Positions 22,487-23,893 of a stretch of DNA of 23,893 bases are shown here, piece after piece. A program made the translations under genes and the position numbers. This stretch comes from a virus. The DNA lies in the IMG/VR virus record IMGVR_UViG_3300001720_000025, positions 980 to 24,872 of that record. One strand, written 5' to 3'. Below the pieces are notes generated by a model that was given only the letters and a program-made list of their open reading frames with translations, did no database searches and was not told the origin of the DNA. Numbering within the stretch: the first letter of the stretch is position 1; every line of letters starts with the position of its first letter.

Positions 22487-23893
22487 TATGCTATTGCTAA
22501 ATACAGGTAATCATTACTACCATTAATATCACTATTAGAAGTTAATATTTCAAATGAAGTTGAATCAAAAATAATATCTAAAGTTCCATCTTCTGCAAAA
22601 ATACCATTTGCATAAAGCCGACCCTTCCCATTAGGTGCTGTGGTTCTCGCACTATCAAACATATTCCAATAATTACCATTACTTGTAGTACTTTTAATTA
22701 ATAAGAATCTTGGTTGAAATCCTGTAGTAACAACTTTACTACTTGAATTTGAACCTGTATAACTCCCTATCTTCTGATAACCTGCAATGTCTGCGAAACA
22801 GTAGGCAATATATTTGTCAGTGCTACCGTTTGTATGGGCATTAGCAATAGAGCCTAATTGAAAAGTTGTTGTATTGAATGCTTGTGGACTTCTGTTTAGT
22901 TCATTGTCTCTTGCTGCGGTAGTGTTTAAATATAAAGAATGTTGTTGATTAGAACTATTTAAATATCCTACCATCCAATTATAACCTCCTAACAACCTTT
23001 TAACTATAACTAAACGACATTGGATTCCTAGTCCGTGTGCCACAGTAGCATTTGCCGCACCATTTCCTGTATATTCTACAATACTAAATCCACTTGCTTG
23101 ATTTGCGCTGACTATACTTGTAATGTCCCCATCATTATTAATAGTAGGCAACCCTCCTGCTTTCCAGCTCCAGCCAACGTAAGTTCTTCCTGATGTATTA
23201 ACTTCACCTCCACCACCTGCACCATCTAAACTAAATCCATTTAAAGTTAATGCAACAAAACCATTATAAGTTGTGCTTGCAGCTGCCGTTGTATTTGAAG
23301 AAATCCTACTTGGTTCGCCTCTTACAGAGTCGTGTAACTCGTGACTTGTTGCGTTACTTATTGATTTTATCCAAGTAAAATCAGGAGCAAAAGGAGTATA
23401 TATATTCTGCGTTGCACCATTACCTGTATATAAAGTAGGGGTAAAGCTATTCGCTAGCGTAGGTACTGAACTGTCTTTGTCAGCAGCTATGGCTAGGTAG
23501 ATGTAATTTTCCGCACGATTACTATCTCCGTCTGTAGTTATAGGCTGAAAGCCATTTGTAAAAAATTCTATACTATTATTTGTTCCTTCTAGGTCACTAA
23601 GGTTAGCAAACAATGCTTTATTTCTTGGATTTGATGGGCTTCTCTTATTATCTATCATTAACCATTGAGTGGTTGATTGAGTTCCTTTTATTAATAAAAA
23701 TGCTGGTTCAAATCCTCCTGTTCCTGTGGCAGTGCCATCATCTGTAGTATACACAATAGGTCCGTTAGTAGAGTTTGTGCCCGTATAACTACCCACCTTC
23801 TGATAACCTGCGATGTCTGCAAAGCAATAAGCTATTTGTTGTGTATTACTTTGACTTGTGTAGCTACTTTGGAATATTGTATCATTAACGACT
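22486..23893 (-). CDS. Repeat-built fibre-like protein (partial, 5' end outside window)
   Basis: The frame is open to the window edge, reading VVNDTIFQSSYTSQSNTQQI upstream of the GTG at 23796, so that GTG is internal and the true start lies outside. At least 468 residues are present. A unit recurs: AYCFADIAGYQKVGSYTG near the upstream edge and AYCFADIAGYQKIGSYTG about 340 residues later, each followed by GFEPAFLLIK/GFQPRFLLIK and ending YIYLAIA/YLYLAIA, the second at the C-terminus. The part between (GWSWKAGG, FSIVEYTGNG, VAHGLG) resembles lectin-like repeat domains of phage tail-fibre or tail-spike proteins in marine phages. It is probably a receptor-contact or virion surface protein, placed just before the lysis genes. 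Confidence 0.75.
   Translation of the reverse strand, partial: VVNDTIFQSSYTSQSNTQQIAYCFADIAGYQKVGSYTGTNSTNGPIVYTTDDGTATGTGGFEPAFLLIKGTQSTTQWLMIDNKRSPSNPRNKALFANLSDLEGTNNSIEFFTNGFQPITTDGDSNRAENYIYLAIAADKDSSVPTLANSFTPTLYTGNGATQNIYTPFAPDFTWIKSISNATSHELHDSVRGEPSRISSNTTAAASTTYNGFVALTLNGFSLDGAGGGGEVNTSGRTYVGWSWKAGGLPTINNDGDITSIVSANQASGFSIVEYTGNGAANATVAHGLGIQCRLVIVKRLLGGYNWMVGYLNSSNQQHSLYLNTTAARDNELNRSPQAFNTTTFQLGSIANAHTNGSTDKYIAYCFADIAGYQKIGSYTGSNSSSKVVTTGFQPRFLLIKSTTSNGNYWNMFDSARTTAPNGKGRLYANGIFAEDGTLDIIFDSTSFEILTSNSDINGSNDYLYLAIA
22756..22807 (-). repeat. Second copy of a ~50-bp repeat within the fibre gene
   Basis: This stretch is a diverged copy of 23781-23832; both contain ataactnccc, then cttctgataacctgc and atgtctgc. 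They encode the same IAYCFADIAGYQK(V/I)GSYTG peptide about 1025 bases apart, a whole number of codons at protein-repeat scale. Confidence 0.75.

Noticed and set aside
23794-23796. GTG at 23796 as the fibre gene start
   Set aside because: The frame continues upstream to the window edge with protein sequence that repeats the downstream unit, so this GTG is an internal Val codon.

Overview
The window is a piece of a tailed-phage genome with podovirus-like morphogenesis genes. Every supported gene lies on the minus strand, so the reading order runs from high to low coordinates. Both ends cut through a gene. The DNA is AT-rich, genes abut or overlap by a few bases, starts are preceded by A/T-rich leaders rather than Shine-Dalgarno sequences, and several of the few intergenic gaps hold TAnnTTTG, the -7 element of Bacteroidetes promoters. 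A phage of a Bacteroidetes host, plausibly a marine flavobacterium, is the best inference. No integrase, tRNA, CRISPR array or insertion sequence is visible. No gene-free stretch exceeds about 100 bases.

Layout in transcription order. (1) 23893-22486: 3' end of a large repeat-built fibre-like protein. (2) 22486-21394: lysis block with a 51-residue single-span membrane protein, an M15 peptidase endolysin and a three-helix-type holin. (3) 21362-20191: small genes, namely a conserved 74-residue protein, a tandem GroES-like protein, a C2H2 zinc-finger microprotein with a GTG start and a 93-residue candidate small terminase. (4) 20213-12884: large terminase, portal, scaffold-like protein and major capsid protein, ended by a strong hairpin terminator. 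(5) 12820-9787: a 247-residue protein, a 95-residue protein flanked by its own promoter-like and terminator sequences, and two connector-like proteins. (6) 9785-4303: a 1604-residue tail stabilization-like protein and a 219-residue protein whose middle is almost pure X-Pro dipeptides. (7) 4283-641: four translationally coupled enzyme genes: prolyl-4-hydroxylase-like dioxygenase, O-fucosyltransferase-like glycosyltransferase, NodU/TobZ-type carbamoyltransferase and a second 2OG-Fe(II) dioxygenase. (8) 593-1: start of another beads-on-a-string tail protein with Pro-rich linkers.

The most interesting feature is the enzyme cassette placed exactly between tail genes whose linkers are rich in Ala-Pro, Ser-Pro, Thr-Pro and Val-Pro. 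These dipeptides resemble those hydroxylated and then O-glycosylated in plant hydroxyproline-rich glycoproteins. The hypothesis is that the phage hydroxylates, glycosylates and carbamoylates its own adhesin linkers. The families and gene order are read from the sequence; the substrate is inference.
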